Origin: Marinibacterium sp.
Lineage (GTDB): Bacteria > Pseudomonadota > Alphaproteobacteria > Rhodobacterales > Rhodobacteraceae
DNA length: 37,213 nucleotides
Reading direction: 5' to 3'
Assembly (NCBI GenBank): GCA_017643305.1
Contig: JAEPNQ010000037.1
Span: 1-37,213, forward strand
Of this stretch, positions 9,363-17,506 are shown one piece after another; within the stretch, counting starts at the first letter, position 1; every line of letters starts with the position of its first letter. The notes under the pieces were generated by a model. That model was not told the origin of the DNA. It saw only the letters and a list, made by a program, of their open reading frames with translations, and did not search any database. The translations under genes and the position numbers were made by a program.

Positions 9363-9389
9363 CAAGCCGCCCGGTTTGCGGGTGGCTTG
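9363..9389 (+). terminator. Strong hairpin after aatA, possible terminator
   Basis: CAAGCCGCCCG (9363-9373) pairs with CGGGTGGCTTG (9379-9389), an 11-base-pair stem with one G-U pair and a five-base loop, starting 17 bases after the aatA stop. No T-run follows, so termination may need Rho or the hairpin may only protect the mRNA end. Confidence 0.4.
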
Positions 9390-9580
9390 CCAACACCTGT
9401 CAAGTTTCAATCCACCGGTGGCCAACGCCTCGATGTACTCCGTCAAAGCCCTATTTAGATCCCGACGACCCTGCTGGGTTTGAGATTTCAGTCCGTTGGC
9501 TTGTGCCCAGCGTATGACGCAGCATTTCCGCTCTGCAAATGCCCAAAGACAAAATCGAAAACTCATGCTAGCCGCTGGGC

Positions 9581-10507
9581 ATGACGCAGTCGTCGATGCA
9601 ATATCCGAAATCCATCCCCTACGCAGTGGCAATGCTCGGCGTCCTTTTTGCATCCATCTGCTTCGGACTGGTTCCCTATTTCAGCAGAGGCCTGACCGAA
9701 CAAGGGATCGCGCCATTTGCGGTGGCATTCTATCGCTACATCCTGGCGGCGGTCCTGCTGTTGCCCATCCTGGTAAAGCACCGCAAATGGTGGCGCGAGA
9801 TCGTGTGGGGGCTTTTGACAGGGGCCGTGATGGGCCTTGGATGGATTGGATTTGTAACCGCTTTGGAGACATTACCCGCATCGACGGTAGGCGTGCTTTA
9901 CATGACCTATCCGAGCTTCACGGTGATGATTTCATGGGTCTTGTTTGCAGATGTTCCAACACGTCGCGCCTTACTGGCGTCCGGGTTGATCCTGATGGCG
10001 GCGGTTATCGCCGGTTCGCCTGCATCTGTCCCAGTTGAACATTTGCCTACTCTGCTTCTGTCACTCGCGGCCCCTTTCGGGTTCGGCTTCGGGATTGCCG
10101 TTCTGGTACATAGATTGTCGAGGATCGTGCCGCTCGCGCGCATTGCCTCTGTCTCTCTGGGCTCCGTCATTGGTCTTGCACCGCTCATCATCAATGCGGA
10201 TCCGGCGGAAGTGCTACCAAAAGATCGCTCAGACTGGATGCTGGTCGCTGGAATAGGCTTGGTCACAGCACTGGTACCACAGCTTGTATACATAGTGTGT
10301 TCGCCCGTTATTGGCGCTTCGCAAACCGCAGTCGTCGGCAGTATTGAATTGCCCACGATGTTTGCAGTTGGATTTCTTGCGTTTGGCGAGGCGATAACAG
10401 TGCACCAGACCATCGCCTGTGCTTTGGTTTTGGCCGCCATTGCAATAATAAGAAGCCGAAAATCCCGCCCCTTAACGAATGTTCTCGCCACCACTCCGAA
10501 ACGCTAG
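9581..10507 (+). CDS. DMT-superfamily (EamA) transporter
   Basis: Inner-membrane exporter of the drug/metabolite transporter group; substrate unknown. The 308-residue product has ten hydrophobic segments in two EamA repeats. The first repeat includes AMLGVLFASICFGLVPYFSR and FAVAFYRYILAAVLLLPILV; the second includes IGLVTALVPQLVYIV and FAVGFLAFGEAITVHQTIAC. A Met at 9596 is an alternative start. The gene is visibly less GC-rich than its neighbours, with more A/T-ending codons, which hints at acquisition by transfer. It stands alone between aatA and an unrelated gene. Confidence 0.85.
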   Translation: MTQSSMQYPKSIPYAVAMLGVLFASICFGLVPYFSRGLTEQGIAPFAVAFYRYILAAVLLLPILVKHRKWWREIVWGLLTGAVMGLGWIGFVTALETLPASTVGVLYMTYPSFTVMISWVLFADVPTRRALLASGLILMAAVIAGSPASVPVEHLPTLLLSLAAPFGFGFGIAVLVHRLSRIVPLARIASVSLGSVIGLAPLIINADPAEVLPKDRSDWMLVAGIGLVTALVPQLVYIVCSPVIGASQTAVVGSIELPTMFAVGFLAFGEAITVHQTIACALVLAAIAIIRSRKSRPLTNVLATTPKR

Positions 10508-10668
10508 CCTAGCGATCGGAGACACCTTGCCTCGCGCCAATAATCACTCAGAGGCCAATCTCAATCTCCGCTTTCCCTATTTCTCCTATCGCGAAACTGA
10601 ATGCGCGCGCATTCTACCCACCCCTGCAAAAACACCCACTCGATCAAACGAGCGACAGTTCTGCGCAC

Positions 10669-10697
10669 TTGCACAGGCCCGCAATGTGCCTGATACT
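10669..10697 (+). promoter_or_regulatory. Candidate promoter giving a near-leaderless transcript
   Basis: TTGCAC at 10669-10674 and GATACT at 10692-10697 are 17 bases apart. The start codon of the next gene is at 10706, only eight bases after the -10 box, so the transcript would begin at or within a few bases of the ATG. There is no ribosome-binding site in the gap, which agrees with leaderless translation. Confidence 0.35.
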
Positions 10698-10705
10698 GTA
10701 AGCGT

Positions 10706-11128
10706 ATGAGTACCGAGTTACCTAAGTATTATTTCCGCGTCCGTGACAACGGCGCTTTTGTGTTTCGCGTGGACACTGAAAGCCAGCAACGGCGAATTGA
10801 GATGGATCAGATCGCCGTGGTCAACATTCGCAACGGCGAAATAAAGGCCCATGGCCGGCGTGACCTGTCGGAGCGGGATCTGGACGAGATCAAGCACTGG
10901 ATTGCGGAGCGGACCGCCCTGCTGGCCCAGCGCGACGTCGACGACATCCACCGCGCAGTGGATTATCTCAACACCACGACACATTGGGTGCAGTCGCGCG
11001 CCTCAGATGAGCAGTTGGAAGATGTGACTGACCGCCTGCTGCTGGCGATGCACGATCTGCGGTCGGTGCTGGTGCGCAAGAAAGCGGACCGGCTGTTGAA
11101 AGCCGCGTCCAAAAAGACGGCAGGTTAG
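10706..11128 (+). CDS. Conserved hypothetical protein, 140 residues
   Basis: Not assigned to a known family. The soluble, charged protein starts MSTELPKYYFRVRDNGAFVF and is predicted to be mostly helical after residue 50 (RDLSERDLDEIKHWIAERTALL and further amphipathic stretches), ending in a basic tail KKADRLLKAASKKTAG. There is no signal peptide or membrane segment. No Shine-Dalgarno sequence precedes the ATG, but a well-spaced promoter lies directly upstream. Its last four bases overlap the end of a convergent lipoprotein gene. Good codon usage and length support a real gene; no function is proposed. Confidence 0.72.
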   Translation: MSTELPKYYFRVRDNGAFVFRVDTESQQRRIEMDQIAVVNIRNGEIKAHGRRDLSERDLDEIKHWIAERTALLAQRDVDDIHRAVDYLNTTTHWVQSRASDEQLEDVTDRLLLAMHDLRSVLVRKKADRLLKAASKKTAG

Positions 11129-11289
11129 CTCCGCCGGGCCGCCATCTGGTGGCCCAGATCTGAACAGGCGGTGTAATCTCCAGCGACACAATTGGCCTTG
11201 ATCGCGCGTTGTTCTGGCGTCAGCGCCACATTGGTGCTGCAGGCCGCAAGCCCCAGAAGTGCGATCAGCGCCGCAGCTTTCTTAACCAT
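11125..11289 (-). CDS. Small lipoprotein, 54 residues
   Basis: A short gene easily missed by ORF finders. It encodes MVKKAAALIALLGLAAC, a textbook lipoprotein signal with lipobox LAAC (modified Cys17), then a mature part of about 38 residues that includes the segment TPEQRAIKANCVAGDYTACS. Two further Cys could form a disulphide in the periplasm. AGAGG lies at good spacing before the ATG. The stop overlaps the end of the convergent gene by four bases. Function unknown. Confidence 0.75.
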   Translation of the reverse strand: MVKKAAALIALLGLAACSTNVALTPEQRAIKANCVAGDYTACSDLGHQMAARRS

Positions 11290-11479
11290 GATGTAACCTC
11301 TTTGTCAGCAATTTCGTGTCTGCCGGTTACAGTAGAGGTCAGGACCAGCCCACGCACGAAACAGGTGGTTCGGCATGGCCCACTGTCGCTGTCTGGCGCT
11401 CAATCCGCATCTCACCGTGTCCACTGGTTCCACCCCGGCGACATCCGGGCAACAGAGCCGAATCGTTTTCCCCAATCGC

Positions 11480-11507
11480 TTGGCAGAAGCCGCGATCCGG
11501 ATATAGT
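11480..11507 (+). promoter_or_regulatory. Candidate promoter of the secreted protein gene at 11537
   Basis: TTGGCA (11480-11485) and TATAGT (11502-11507) have a 16-base spacer and lie about 30 bases upstream of the start codon, with a strong GGGGGGAGGA ribosome-binding site in between. Confidence 0.45.
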
Positions 11508-11536
11508 TGAGTGAAACTCTATCCGGGGGGAGGAAT

Positions 11537-12109
11537 ATGTTTGCAAAAAGATGGGCTTGGGCCGCATTGGCGGCGGCATGCCTGACCGGGCCGGCGGCCG
11601 CAGATACGATCCACTGGAAATCCGTCAGTGGCTGGGACATTTCGTTTTATCCCGGCGCCGAAGGCTGCCAGGCCTTTGCCGTTTTCGAACAGGACACCGC
11701 ATTTTTCATCGGCTTCGACAGCACCGAAAACCAGCTGTCACTGGACCTGACCCTTCTGGATCAACGCTGGTCATCGCTGGAACAGGACAAGAATTACGAA
11801 GTGTCCGTGCAGTTCGGCAATGAAAGCCCATGGACTGTCACCATGACCGGGCTGGCAGTCGATGGGTATCCGGGCCTGCACATCCTGATCGATGCAGACT
11901 CCGACAAGGCTGCGCTGTTCGTGGAGGAATTCCAGCGCAAGACCTTTATGGAATGGACCTATCAAGGCAACCTGCTGGGCCGGTTTACCCTGCGCGGATC
12001 ACGCAAGGCGTTTGACGAAGTGATCCGCTGTCAGCGGTCCTATAACGAAGCCAAAGCCTCCCAAAGCGATCCGTTTTCTACCAAGAAAAACGATCCGTTT
12101 GCTGATTAG
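11537..12109 (+). CDS. Secreted hypothetical protein, 190 residues
   Basis: Begins MFAKRWAWAALAAACLTGPAAA, a signal peptide likely cleaved before DTIHWK. The mature protein has alternating hydrophobic and charged segments of beta character (WDISFYPGAEGCQAFAVFEQ, NYEVSVQFGNESPWTVTMTG) and two Cys. The C-terminus repeats a short motif, SQSDPFSTKKNDPFAD (SDPF and NDPF). The start is set by the strong GGGGGGAGGA site and a well-placed promoter. I know similar unnamed proteins from roseobacters but no function. Periplasmic location is predicted. The thioesterase gene follows after 54 bases. Confidence 0.75.
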   Translation: MFAKRWAWAALAAACLTGPAAADTIHWKSVSGWDISFYPGAEGCQAFAVFEQDTAFFIGFDSTENQLSLDLTLLDQRWSSLEQDKNYEVSVQFGNESPWTVTMTGLAVDGYPGLHILIDADSDKAALFVEEFQRKTFMEWTYQGNLLGRFTLRGSRKAFDEVIRCQRSYNEAKASQSDPFSTKKNDPFAD

Positions 12110-12163
12110 GTTGCGGGGGTGCGGGGCGCGCCCTAGGCTGCCCCGAACTCGAGAGGAGAAGCC

Positions 12164-12568
12164 ATGACCCCGCACGCGCTGCAGACCATTCTGAAAGAAA
12201 ACTTTGCCAACTGGGTGCTGGCCCTGCAGCCCGAGGTGAAAACGGCGGACAAGGACCATGTGCTGGTACGCATGCCGCTGACCCCAGATCTGGCCCGCGT
12301 TGGCGGGATCGTGTCAGGCCAGTCTCTGGCAGCGCTGGCCGATACCTCCATGGTGCTGGCTGCGATTGCTCATAAGGGAGAAATGTCACTTTTCGCCACC
12401 ACAAATCTCGACACACAGTTCATGCGTCCGGGCACCGGCACGGCGATCCTGTGCCGGGCCGAAGTGGTACGCGCAGGTCGTGCGCTGGTCTTTGCCCGCG
12501 CTGACATGACCGAGGAAGACAGCGGCAAGCTGGTGGCCACGGCCACCGCCACGTTCTTCGGAAACTGA
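12164..12568 (+). CDS. PaaI-family hotdog thioesterase
   Basis: Hydrolyses acyl-CoA thioesters in the cytoplasm; substrate not determined. The 134-residue protein is a single hotdog domain. The typical block ARVGGIVSGQSLAALADT (about residues 45-62) covers the loop and start of the central helix where the PaaI active site lies. It is followed by TTNLDTQFMRPGTG, a core strand pattern of the family, and a C-terminal ATATATFFGN. The usual HGG is here VGG, so the nearby His-containing motif is altered, which may affect specificity. GAGGAGAAG precedes the ATG. Neighbours give no pathway clue. Confidence 0.82.
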   Translation: MTPHALQTILKENFANWVLALQPEVKTADKDHVLVRMPLTPDLARVGGIVSGQSLAALADTSMVLAAIAHKGEMSLFATTNLDTQFMRPGTGTAILCRAEVVRAGRALVFARADMTEEDSGKLVATATATFFGN

Positions 12569-12592
12569 GACAGGGTATCGTGTGTTTGTGGT

Positions 12593-12733
12593 ATGCACCC
12601 GCGGCGGTTTGTGGAAGAAGTCAGAAACGACTGGCGCGTCGATCCCGACATGCTGCATTTCGATGAGCTGCTAGACATTGTGGTAGTCTACAGAAGTTCC
12701 ATGAAAGCCATACATGGCGCGCTCGACATCTGA
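12593..12733 (+). CDS. Possible 46-residue ORF or gene remnant
   Basis: The frame encodes MHPRRFVEEVRNDWRVDP followed by DMLHFDELLDIVVVYRSSMK and ends GALDI. It is helical and charged and has sensible codon use, but there is no clear ribosome-binding site and no family I recognise. It could be a fragment of a decayed gene, fitting the other remnants in the window. The rest of the gap, 12734-12868, shows nothing. Confidence 0.25.
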   Translation: MHPRRFVEEVRNDWRVDPDMLHFDELLDIVVVYRSSMKAIHGALDI

Positions 12734-12868
12734 ATGAGTCAATCGGGCCGTTCACTGACCAAGATCACCGGCGTTCTGGCGATGAGCGTGTGACCCTGTC
12801 GCGCAGGTCATGCGAATTTCCCAAGTCTGATCTGTGCAAACGCAAGACACGCCGCTAACGTCGCCGCC

Positions 12869-13549
12869 ATGATGCTGCGTTATGTTTTGATCCTGTTGCT
12901 GATGACGGGCTGCGGTCGCGCGCTGACCGATACCGAAACCGATTTCCTGTCCAAAATCCACGGCGACAGCCTGAATCACAGTCGCATGCGCATGATCGAT
13001 GGCGCGCTGGTGGGCGAAGTGACGTTCGAACGCAAACCCCGCCCGCGCGTAACCTGCCGCGAACGCATCCTGCCCCCGGTCAAGAAAGAGGTTGTCACTG
13101 TCAGCCCTGCGGCGGTGACCCTGTTCAACCGCATCTTCTTCGCAAATGACTGGTACGTGGAAAACTATGTACCAGAATATCCCGGCCAGCTGCATTTGGT
13201 AGGCGCAATGTTGCTGGCGCATGAGGCCACGCATGTATGGCAGTGGCAGAACCGCAAGATCACCGGCTACCATCCGCTGAAGGCTGCCGCCGAACACAAT
13301 GCCAGCGACGACCCCTATCTGTTCAATCTAGGTGACAAACCCGAATTTCTCAGCTTCGGCTACGAGCAGCAGGGCGCGATCATGGAAGAATATGTCTGCT
13401 GCCGGGCGCTGGCCCCGCAGGCGGCCCGCACCACACGCTTGCATGATATGCTGGCCGCCGTCATGCCGGTCAGTCCCCTGCCTCAGAGCCGCGAAAGCGA
13501 TGTCTGGCTGCCATGGAAGGACGCTGATCTGGGCGGGATCTGCGCCTGA
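12869..13549 (+). CDS. Putative lipoprotein with an HExxH metalloprotease-like motif
   Basis: A 226-residue envelope protein. The N-terminus (MMLRYVLILLLMTGC) is a lipoprotein signal with a lipobox ending in Cys15. LLAHEATHVWQWQ places an HExxH zinc motif at residues 118-122, and a downstream acidic helix (GAIMEEYVCC) could supply the third ligand, as in gluzincin-like peptidases. The pattern HEATHVWQ also occurs in DUF4157-type proteins and other domains whose proteolytic activity is unproven. Whether this is an enzyme is therefore open. The second Met (12872) is an equally possible start. It is followed by 245 bases without a gene. Confidence 0.75.
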   Translation: MMLRYVLILLLMTGCGRALTDTETDFLSKIHGDSLNHSRMRMIDGALVGEVTFERKPRPRVTCRERILPPVKKEVVTVSPAAVTLFNRIFFANDWYVENYVPEYPGQLHLVGAMLLAHEATHVWQWQNRKITGYHPLKAAAEHNASDDPYLFNLGDKPEFLSFGYEQQGAIMEEYVCCRALAPQAARTTRLHDMLAAVMPVSPLPQSRESDVWLPWKDADLGGICA

Positions 13550-13794
13550 ACCAACCGGTCAGTTCGAATAGTCGAACGAAAATCAATTCCCTTCCAGAAT
13601 GTCATACACCGCCAAGCGCCGCTGGCCGGTTGCAGTCACGACAAGGCAGCACGGCTCGTTACCCCAATCGGGTTCCAACCAGGCGATCAAACAGGCCCCT
13701 GCCAATCTGAACGGCGCATTCCGGCGCGAAAACTGACTCGGCAGCAGAAATCAAACCGGCTAGGGTCAGCCTACGGATAACTTGGGAGAGACAG

Positions 13795-14811
13795 ATGAAA
13801 CTCAATCGTCGCCATACACTGGCCCTGCTCGGCGGTACCGCCGCTGCAACGCTGGCCGCCCCCGCCATTGCCGCAAACCGCAAGATCAAGGTGGGCGCAC
13901 TGCGCTTCACCTCGCATTCCGGCAGCTTCATCGCCTATGAACGCGGCTATTTCGCCGATGCGGGGCTGGACGTTGAGTTTGAATTCTTCCAGGCCGCGCA
14001 GCCTATGGCCGTGGCTGTGGCCAGCCGTGATATCGACTATGCGGTCACGGCGATTTCCGGCGGGCTGATCTCGCTCGCTCAGAAAGGCGCAGTGAAGGTG
14101 ATTGGCGGCGCGCTGAGCGAAGAGCCAGGCATTGACGGACAGAAAATCCTGGCCTCCGACGCAGCTTATCAGGCAGGCCTGACGTCGCCCGCGGCGCTGG
14201 ATGGCAAAAGCTTTGGAGTTACACAGGCCGGGTCCTCCTTCCACTACATGGGCTCAAAAATTGCCGCGGCCGAAGGCGCGAATGTCAGCTTCAAACCGCT
14301 GCAAAAGGTTGGCGCCATCATCGGCGCGCTGAAATCCGGCCAGATCGATGCGTGGTCCATCGTACCGCATATCGCCAAGCCGCTGTCGGGTTCGGGCGCG
14401 GTGCATATCATCGGCAACGTGGCCGATTACATCCCGAATTATCAGGTGACCACTGTCTTCACCTCCGCCAACAACGCGGCGAATGAACGGGACATGACCG
14501 GTGCGTTCATCGGGGCCTTCTCCGAGGGTATTAACGATTATGCCGCCACGATGATCGACAAGACCGGCGGTGAAGACGGCATGAACGACATGGTCGATCT
14601 GATCCACAAATATGTCTATACAGACCGCCCGCGCGAAAAGGCGGCTCCGTCTATCATCAACGGTACCATGCGCCTGAACACTGGCGCGGCACTGAACTTG
14701 GCCTCGGTGAAGGATCAGCTGGACTGGTTCAAATCCGAAGACCTGGTAGACGCTTCGGTCAGCATGGAGGATCTGGTCGATACGTCCTATGTCGAGACCA
14801 TCGGCGCATAA
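13795..14811 (+). CDS. ABC importer substrate-binding protein (SsuA/TauA/NMT1-like)
   Basis: Periplasmic binding protein that delivers a small organic substrate to the permease encoded downstream. The 338-residue product starts MKLNRRHTLALLGGTAAATL, a signal with an RR pair that may use the Tat route, cleaved after AIAA. The mature sequence is of the nitrate/sulfonate/taurine/thiamine-precursor class: GALRFTSHSGSFIAYERGYF at the N-terminus, FEFFQAAQPMAVAVASRDID and AALDGKSFGVTQAGSS. GGGAGAGAC precedes the start. The ATPase and permease genes follow in one operon. The substrate cannot be told from sequence alone. Confidence 0.88.
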   Translation: MKLNRRHTLALLGGTAAATLAAPAIAANRKIKVGALRFTSHSGSFIAYERGYFADAGLDVEFEFFQAAQPMAVAVASRDIDYAVTAISGGLISLAQKGAVKVIGGALSEEPGIDGQKILASDAAYQAGLTSPAALDGKSFGVTQAGSSFHYMGSKIAAAEGANVSFKPLQKVGAIIGALKSGQIDAWSIVPHIAKPLSGSGAVHIIGNVADYIPNYQVTTVFTSANNAANERDMTGAFIGAFSEGINDYAATMIDKTGGEDGMNDMVDLIHKYVYTDRPREKAAPSIINGTMRLNTGAALNLASVKDQLDWFKSEDLVDASVSMEDLVDTSYVETIGA

Positions 14812-14865
14812 AACAAACGGTTGGGGCGCAGCGTACCGCGCCCCGACCCAAAACCGGAGGCATTC

Positions 14866-15633
14866 ATGGAGCTGAGGCTGGATGCCATCGCGCATTCCTA
14901 TGGAGAGACAGAGGTCCTGCGGGATATTTCCCTACAAATCCCCGATGGGCGCATTGTTTGCATCGTCGGGCCGTCCGGCTGCGGGAAGTCAACGCTTCTG
15001 CGGCTGATGGGCGGGTTGGAACAGGCCAGCACGGGCCGCATCCTGCAGGTGGGCGATACGCCGGAAAAATGCCTGAACCCGCTGACTTACGTGTTTCAGG
15101 ACTTTGCCCTGCTGCCTTGGCGCAGTGTGCGCGGCAATATCTCTCTGGTGCTCGAGGATCACGCTCTGCCCACATCGGAAAGCAACGGCATCATCACCGA
15201 CGTGCTGGCGCGCACGAGGCTGACGGATTTTGCTGATGCCTTGCCGAAACAGCTGTCGGGCGGGATGAAACAGCGCGTGGCGATTGCCCGCGCGCTGGCG
15301 GTGAACCCGGCGGTGATGCTGCTGGACGAACCGCTCAGCGCGTTGGACAGCCAGACGCGCGAACTGCTGATGGACGATCTTGTGCAGCTCTATACGCGCG
15401 AACCCTTCACCGCCGTCTACGTCACCCACAACCTGAACGAAGCCGTGCGGCTGGGCCACGCGATTGTCGTGCTCTCCCGCCGTCCCGGCCGCATCCGCGA
15501 TATCGTGGAAATCCCCGAACCGCTGGACAGCCGTCACCGCGGCGACCCGGCGCTGGAGGCCCGCCAAAGCCATCTTTGGGACCTGATGCGCGAAGAGGCG
15601 CAGGCAGCGGATGAGGAGCTGGTCGATGTCTGA
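14866..15633 (+). CDS. ABC importer ATP-binding protein (SsuB/TauB-like)
   Basis: The 255-residue nucleotide-binding subunit powers the importer. It has Walker A GPSGCGKST (about residues 36-44), the Q-loop YVFQDFALLPWRSVR, signature LSGGMKQRVAIARAL, Walker B VMLLDEPLSALD and the H-loop VYVTHNLNEAV. The PWRS motif after the Q-loop is typical of the nitrate/sulfonate/taurine branch. GGAGG lies eight bases before ATG 14866. The gene overlaps the permease gene by eight bases. Confidence 0.93.
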   Translation: MELRLDAIAHSYGETEVLRDISLQIPDGRIVCIVGPSGCGKSTLLRLMGGLEQASTGRILQVGDTPEKCLNPLTYVFQDFALLPWRSVRGNISLVLEDHALPTSESNGIITDVLARTRLTDFADALPKQLSGGMKQRVAIARALAVNPAVMLLDEPLSALDSQTRELLMDDLVQLYTREPFTAVYVTHNLNEAVRLGHAIVVLSRRPGRIRDIVEIPEPLDSRHRGDPALEARQSHLWDLMREEAQAADEELVDV

Positions 15634-16420
15634 AAACACGCGAGACGTAGCCTTTCGCGGCGCGGGCTTTTCCCCCAAACGCATGCGTGGAATTGGCGCT
15701 ATTGTTTTTGTGGTACTGATCCTGCTGGCCGAATGGGGTACGCAGACGGGCTGGATTTCCGCCCTGACCCTGCCCAAACCATCGGACGTGCTAGCCACGT
15801 TTGGCGAACTCTACAATACCGGGCGTTTGTTCGACCACCTCGCCCCATCGCTGACGCGGCTGATCATGGGCTCGCTCATCGGGGTCAGCCTTGGTATCGC
15901 GGTGGGCACGATGATCGGGCTCTTCAGCCTGGTCCGCGCCGGGCTGGTCCCGCTGGTCGCGGCGATCTTTCCGATCCCAAAAATCGCGCTGCTGCCGCTG
16001 TTCGTGATCTGGTTCGGCATCGGCGAAGGGTCAAAATACGCGTTGATCGCCTTGGGCACCTTCACGCCCACGGTCGTGGCCACCTATGGCGCGGTCGACA
16101 ATGTGGACCGCACGCTGATTCGCATGGGGCAAAGTTTTGGGCTCAGTTGGGCCTCCATCGTGCGCAAGATCGTGCTGCCCGGCGCCATGCCCGGCATCCT
16201 GTCGGGCCTGCGCATCAGCCTCGCGATTGCCATCATTCTGCTGGTTGCAGCTGAAATGCTGGGTGCTGAATACGGGATCGGCGCCTATATCCTGGAGGCC
16301 GGTTCGCTTTATGACCTTGAAAGGTTGTTCGCGGGTGTCGTGATCCTGTCACTGCTGGGCGTGATCGTCAGTGCGGGCATCGGCCTGCTGGAACGTCGCC
16401 TGCTGCGCTGGCGGACCTGA
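15626..16420 (+). CDS. ABC importer permease (SsuC/TauC-like)
   Basis: Inner-membrane channel subunit of the same importer, 264 residues, with six hydrophobic segments. After the N-terminal segment (GIGAIVFVVLILLAEW) the binding-protein-dependent transport domain includes LIMGSLIGVSLGIAVGTMIG, the coupling-helix region SFGLSWASIVRKIVLPGAMP and LRISLAIAIILLVAAEMLGA. ATG 15626 has GAGGAGCTGG upstream within the end of the ATPase gene and gives an eight-base overlap, so the three genes form one transcription unit. It ends six bases before a convergent hydrolase gene. Confidence 0.92.
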   Translation: MSENTRDVAFRGAGFSPKRMRGIGAIVFVVLILLAEWGTQTGWISALTLPKPSDVLATFGELYNTGRLFDHLAPSLTRLIMGSLIGVSLGIAVGTMIGLFSLVRAGLVPLVAAIFPIPKIALLPLFVIWFGIGEGSKYALIALGTFTPTVVATYGAVDNVDRTLIRMGQSFGLSWASIVRKIVLPGAMPGILSGLRISLAIAIILLVAAEMLGAEYGIGAYILEAGSLYDLERLFAGVVILSLLGVIVSAGIGLLERRLLRWRT

Positions 16421-16426
16421 TCTGCG

Positions 16427-17398
16427 TCACCGCAGGATGCTGGACCGCTGATCGGGATCATCGGGGAACACACGCCCAGACTGGATGCATTGGAAGATAT
16501 GCGAAAACACCAGCCCGGGCTGCCCTGGTTCGTTGCCATAGCGGAAATAGTTATGGCCCTTGGGTCTGTCATATTCAGTATTGATGTCGTCGCAATCCAC
16601 TTGAAACACGTTGCGTGGCGTGCGGCGCATATTCTCCGGCCCGGTATGACCCAGCCGCCGTGACGCGATCTTGTTTTTCAGATTGGCCGCCTTGCTGGCC
16701 CGCAGCGCCAGATCATCGGAGGCGTAATACACAACCACATTGCGCGACGCGTGCGAAATCAGCTCCCCGCTATGACCTTCATGCAGGGTTTCGTTGACGA
16801 CATCCGCTGCCACCATGAACGTATTGCGAAAAATCAAAGGCACGCCCAAGGCCAGATCATACCGATCCCAGCTGGCCAGCGTCTGCCGCAACACCCGGTT
16901 GCCCATGGAATGGGCCAGCAGGTTGATCCGTTTCAGGCATGGGGCAATTTCGGGGTCATTGGCATCGGAATTGCGCCAGGCAAGGAATTTTTCAAGCACG
17001 CGGGAAAAGCTGCCCGCGCTCAGGTCTGCTGATTTCTGGTCATCCCAGTATTTATCGATAATCCCTCGCCCCGCGTCACAGGGCCAGACCAGCGGTACCA
17101 CCAGTGCTTCCTTGGGTTTGGCCGCGTCACACAGCGCTTGCAATTCGCGGGCCATTTGAAACACCTGGTCAGGCAGGTTGTTGAAACCATGAACGTAAAG
17201 CAGGATCTGGCGGTATTCGCTTGCTTTCAGACGAGCCAGGAAATCTGGGCTGCCGATTTCTTTATGGTCCTCGCCGTCCCCCGCTTCGCAGAAAAAAACC
17301 GAATTGCTGGGGGCATTGTTGCGTAGATCGAAGGTAAAGCGCTGACCTCGGCGAGTGCGGATGCTCTGGTTCGGAAAACGGTTGGTGACAAACAGCAT
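16427..17398 (-). CDS. Alpha/beta hydrolase, DUF900 family
   Basis: A 323-residue cytoplasmic alpha/beta-hydrolase-fold protein (PF05990-like). LLYVHGFNN at about residues 67-74 is the oxyanion-hole strand and loop; LLAHSMGNRVL gives the nucleophile elbow with Ser164 (here A-H-S-M-G). A candidate general-base His lies in the C-terminal part, KGHNYFRYG. No signal peptide. AGGAGAGG stands at ideal distance from the ATG. It does not share an obvious pathway with the cytochrome gene upstream. Substrate unknown; esterase or lipase activity is a family-level expectation. Confidence 0.85.
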   Translation of the reverse strand: MLFVTNRFPNQSIRTRRGQRFTFDLRNNAPSNSVFFCEAGDGEDHKEIGSPDFLARLKASEYRQILLYVHGFNNLPDQVFQMARELQALCDAAKPKEALVVPLVWPCDAGRGIIDKYWDDQKSADLSAGSFSRVLEKFLAWRNSDANDPEIAPCLKRINLLAHSMGNRVLRQTLASWDRYDLALGVPLIFRNTFMVAADVVNETLHEGHSGELISHASRNVVVYYASDDLALRASKAANLKNKIASRRLGHTGPENMRRTPRNVFQVDCDDINTEYDRPKGHNYFRYGNEPGQPGLVFSHIFQCIQSGRVFPDDPDQRSSILR

Positions 17399-17460
17399 GA
17401 TCCTCTCCTTACAACACCCATTGGTTGCATGTTATCAAGCCAAAACACGTCTGTCATTAA

Positions 17461-17476
17461 GAGGGTCACGACCCTC
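17461..17476. repeat. Short perfect inverted repeat upstream of the DUF900 gene
   Basis: GAGGGTCACGACCCTC is a full palindrome in the 108-base gap between the cytochrome c end and the DUF900 start. It could be an operator or the hairpin of a terminator for the upstream cytochrome gene, but there is no T-run. Confidence 0.3.
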
Positions 17477-17506
17477 CGGACAGTGACCAAAAACCGGCCA
17501 AACGGC

